In this document: positions 61,865 to 64,000 of the stretch, in pieces | Numbering within the stretch: the first letter of the stretch is position 1 | Layout: every line of letters starts with the position of its first letter | Assembly (NCBI RefSeq): GCF_000166395.1 | Contig: NC_014655.1 | Coordinates: 620,001 to 684,000 of the forward strand | Source of the DNA: Leadbetterella byssophila DSM 17132 | GTDB taxonomy: Bacteria; Bacteroidota; Bacteroidia; Cytophagales; Spirosomataceae | Direction: 5' to 3' | Length of the DNA stretch: 64,000 nt | Position numbers and translations under genes: made by a program | Notes under the pieces: generated by a model | Databases searched by the model: none | The model's input: only the letters and a program-made list of their open reading frames with translations | What the model was told of the DNA's origin: nothing

Positions 61865-64000
61865 TTAGGCTAAGAAACTACTTAAACTGATAATATCTGC
61901 AAATACGCCCATAGCGGTTACTTCTGCACCCGCTCCAGGCCCTTTAATTACCAGTGGGTTATGTAAATAACGGTCTGTGGTAAATGAGACAATATTTTCT
62001 GATCCTGCCAAGCTATAGAAAGGGTGTGTGGCATCCACAGCAGTCAATCCTATTTTTGCTTTGCCTTCTTCAAACCGGGCAATGAATCGAAGTCTTTTTC
62101 CTTCTTCATGGGCAGTCTGGATTTGTTTGGCGTATATCTCATTTTCCTCTTCTAATACCTGGTAAAATGCATCTACGGTAGGAGCGGCTAAGGCTCTTTC
62201 GCTTAGGATAGGAGTGATTTCTACGTCTTCTAATTCTAATTTTATACCACACTCTCTAGCTAATATGAGTATTTTTCGAGCTACGTCCGTTCCGCTTAAA
62301 TCATCTCTGGGGTCCGGTTCCGTGTAGCCTTTTTCTTTGGCCTCCTTTACCACATCTACAAAAGATCTGTCTATATCAAAAGTGTTGAAGATATAAGATA
62401 AAGTACCGCTCAGTACGGCTTCAATCTTCTGGATTTGGTCACCGCTATTGATCAAACCTTGTAAGGTGTTAATGATAGGCAAACCTGCTCCTACATTTGT
62501 TTCGTATAAGAATTTAACGTTTCTCCTTTTTGAGATGTCTCTAAGTAAGGCATATTCTTCATATGATCCGGAATTAGCTACCTTATTCGGAGTGACGATA
62601 GATATATTACTTTGCAGTAAAGGGGCGTAATACTGAATGATGTTTTTGTCGGCAGAACAATCTACAAATACGGAATTGCTCAGGTTCAAAGCTTGCATAT
62701 CTTCAAAGAACTCACTTTGATTCACTACTTCTCCGTCCTCTAATAAACGCTCAATGGCGTCATCGAGGGGAATTCCTTCCGGGTTTAAAAGCATTTTCCG
62801 AGTGTTAGTCATACCTACTAATCGGATACTTACGTTCTTCTCCTTCTTCAGGTATTCCCTTTGTGCGAGTATCTGTCTTAGCAGTGTTCGTCCTATTAAT
62901 CCAGTCGGACCTAAGATAAACAAGTTGATGGTAAAGCCATCAATCTCAAAAAAGGATTCATGCACTGCATTCAGGGCTTTGGCAATGTCCTTTTTCTTGA
63001 TTACCACAGAGATATTTAGCTCAGATGAGCCTTGGGCAGTAGCTACTACATTAATACCGTTCTTACCTAAAACGGAGAATAGTTTACCGGAAATACCGGA
63101 GCTGGAACGCATTCCTTCACCTACTGTAGCCAGGATAGAGAGGTTATATTGGATAGAGACATTCTCTATCTCTCCATTCTCGATCTCAGATCTAAAGCCT
63201 CTTTCTAAAATGTTTCTTACCTTCTCACCCGCAGTAGGTTCTACTGCAAAACAGATGGAATGCTCAGATGAAGCCTGGGTGATCAGTATGACAGATATGT
63301 TATTATCTGCTAATAGGCCAAACAACTTAGCTGATACCCCAGCTACTCCTATCATGCCATTACCTTGTAAATTCACTAAAGCTATGTCATCGATGGAGCT
63401 GATTCCCGTAATGGAATATGCCTTTTGTGCTACGGTTTTGCTAATAATGGTTCCCGGATGTGCACTATCGAAGGTGTTCAGGATACGTATTGGAATATCT
63501 CTTTGAAAGGCAGGAATCAAACTAGGAGGGTAGATGACCTTTGCTCCAAAATGAGAGAGTTCCATGGCTTCTGAATACGAGATCTCAGGTATAGAAAAAG
63601 CATTCTTCACTTTTCTGGGATCTGCGGTCATCATGCCGTTCACGTCAGTCCAAATCTCTATGACTTCAGCATTTAGTGCAGCCCCTAGGATGGAAGCTGT
63701 ATAGTCTGAGCCACCTCTGCCTAAGGTAGTGGTTACACCTTTTTCATCTGATGCGATAAATCCGGTTACACAGTATATTACCTCCGTATTGTTAAGATTT
63801 TGGATAATATTTTCATGTGTGCTTAAGGTATCAACTTCCGCACAACCGTAAGTACTATTCGTTTTTATAATCTTCCTAGCATCCCAATATTCGGTAGGTA
63901 TACCTCTTTCTTGTAGAATGAAGGCTAGCATTTGGGTGGATAGTCTTTCACCGAAGCTCACCAGGAAGTCTGATGTTCGGGGAGTGAGTTCCTGGATGTA
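61865..64000 (-). CDS. thrA: Bifunctional aspartokinase/homoserine dehydrogenase, N-terminus off window
   Basis: 712 codons visible, the frame running open past the right edge. The first part is the aspartokinase C-terminal half (ELTPRTSDFLVSFGERLS, then LGRGGSDYTASILGAAL), followed by two ACT-type regulatory repeats (about residues 200-345). The homoserine dehydrogenase domain then has LFILGPTGLIGRTLLRQIL as nucleotide loop, VSIVTPNKVANSG as active-site lysine region and KEAKEKGYTEPDPRDDLSG as the family signature. It performs the first and third steps of threonine/methionine synthesis. The GTG at 63961 is only an internal alternative; the true start lies beyond 64000. The ACT repeats suggest threonine feedback control. 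Confidence 0.96.
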   Translation of the reverse strand, partial: YIQELTPRTSDFLVSFGERLSTQMLAFILQERGIPTEYWDARKIIKTNSTYGCAEVDTLSTHENIIQNLNNTEVIYCVTGFIASDEKGVTTTLGRGGSDYTASILGAALNAEVIEIWTDVNGMMTADPRKVKNAFSIPEISYSEAMELSHFGAKVIYPPSLIPAFQRDIPIRILNTFDSAHPGTIISKTVAQKAYSITGISSIDDIALVNLQGNGMIGVAGVSAKLFGLLADNNISVILITQASSEHSICFAVEPTAGEKVRNILERGFRSEIENGEIENVSIQYNLSILATVGEGMRSSSGISGKLFSVLGKNGINVVATAQGSSELNISVVIKKKDIAKALNAVHESFFEIDGFTINLFILGPTGLIGRTLLRQILAQREYLKKEKNVSIRLVGMTNTRKMLLNPEGIPLDDAIERLLEDGEVVNQSEFFEDMQALNLSNSVFVDCSADKNIIQYYAPLLQSNISIVTPNKVANSGSYEEYALLRDISKRRNVKFLYETNVGAGLPIINTLQGLINSGDQIQKIEAVLSGTLSYIFNTFDIDRSFVDVVKEAKEKGYTEPDPRDDLSGTDVARKILILARECGIKLELEDVEITPILSERALAAPTVDAFYQVLEEENEIYAKQIQTAHEEGKRLRFIARFEEGKAKIGLTAVDATHPFYSLAGSENIVSFTTDRYLHNPLVIKGPGAGAEVTAMGVFADIISLSSFLA

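Noticed and set aside
62754-63506. Long open frame antisense to thrA (250 codons)
   Set aside because: It lies wholly inside the thrA coding sequence on the other strand, has no recognisable domain and is a by-product of thrA codon bias.

Overview
The window is chromosomal DNA from a Bacteroidota bacterium, most likely a member of the Cytophagales/Leadbetterella-like group. The genus is inference. The phylum call rests on a full-length sprA (type 9 secretion/gliding translocon), bshA (bacillithiol synthesis), Bacteroidota-type small families (DUF4834, DUF4254), very weak Shine-Dalgarno signals, and repeated TAnnTTTG promoter boxes of the kind read by the Bacteroidota primary sigma factor. The window holds about 53 genes, tightly packed. 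No rRNA, tRNA, CRISPR array, prophage or complete insertion sequence was seen. Layout, left to right. 1-4138: a DNA-damage/mutagenesis-type locus with a DnaE-like polymerase (cut by the window edge), a 650-bp array of 47-bp hairpin repeats, a Y-family polymerase, and a divergent XRE-S24 (LexA-like) repressor with a palindromic operator candidate between them. 4206-14175: a carbohydrate region with an MFS permease, a secreted HExxH protein, a GH65 maltose phosphorylase, a pectinesterase-GH43 pair, beta-phosphoglucomutase and a cytoplasmic GH13 enzyme. GH65, beta-phosphoglucomutase and GH13 make sense together as intracellular malto-oligosaccharide breakdown; the pectin-type pair sits between them. 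14215-31090: housekeeping genes, namely an SGNH hydrolase, leuS with a TlpA-like gene, DUF4834, DoxX, purN, a UbiA-type prenyltransferase, bshA with an ABC exporter half, and an overlapping operon hisS-mltG-thioesterase-yihY. Then come an acetolactate decarboxylase gene broken by an in-frame TGA, a 46-codon basic protein with a textbook promoter and terminator, and a MalY/PatB-type lyase. 31074-42929: a minus-strand run of rhodanese/thioredoxin fusion, ruvA, sprA (7.4 kb), a Tat-exported Gfo/Idh/MocA oxidoreductase and a long RluA-type pseudouridine synthase. 43098-52530: enolase, a FtsB/DivIC-like protein, a low-molecular-weight phosphatase, an unknown overlapping gene, a MarR regulator divergent from an alpha/beta hydrolase, a second ABC exporter half, an M14 peptidase and an aldo/keto reductase. 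52609-64000: lepB, a nucleotide-sugar aminotransferase cluster (GT2, DegT/FdtB-like, FdtA-like), a 39-residue lipoprotein, arginine decarboxylase, a Mpl-like ligase, and a coupled operon thrA-thrB-DUF4254-GT9. The observations most worth following are the mutasome-like locus with its hairpin array, the two ABC half-transporters 24 kb apart whose motifs are exactly complementary, the nonsense-interrupted acetolactate decarboxylase, a leaderless-looking purN promoter, a terminator that abuts the next start codon, and the habit of convergent genes overlapping at their 3' ends.
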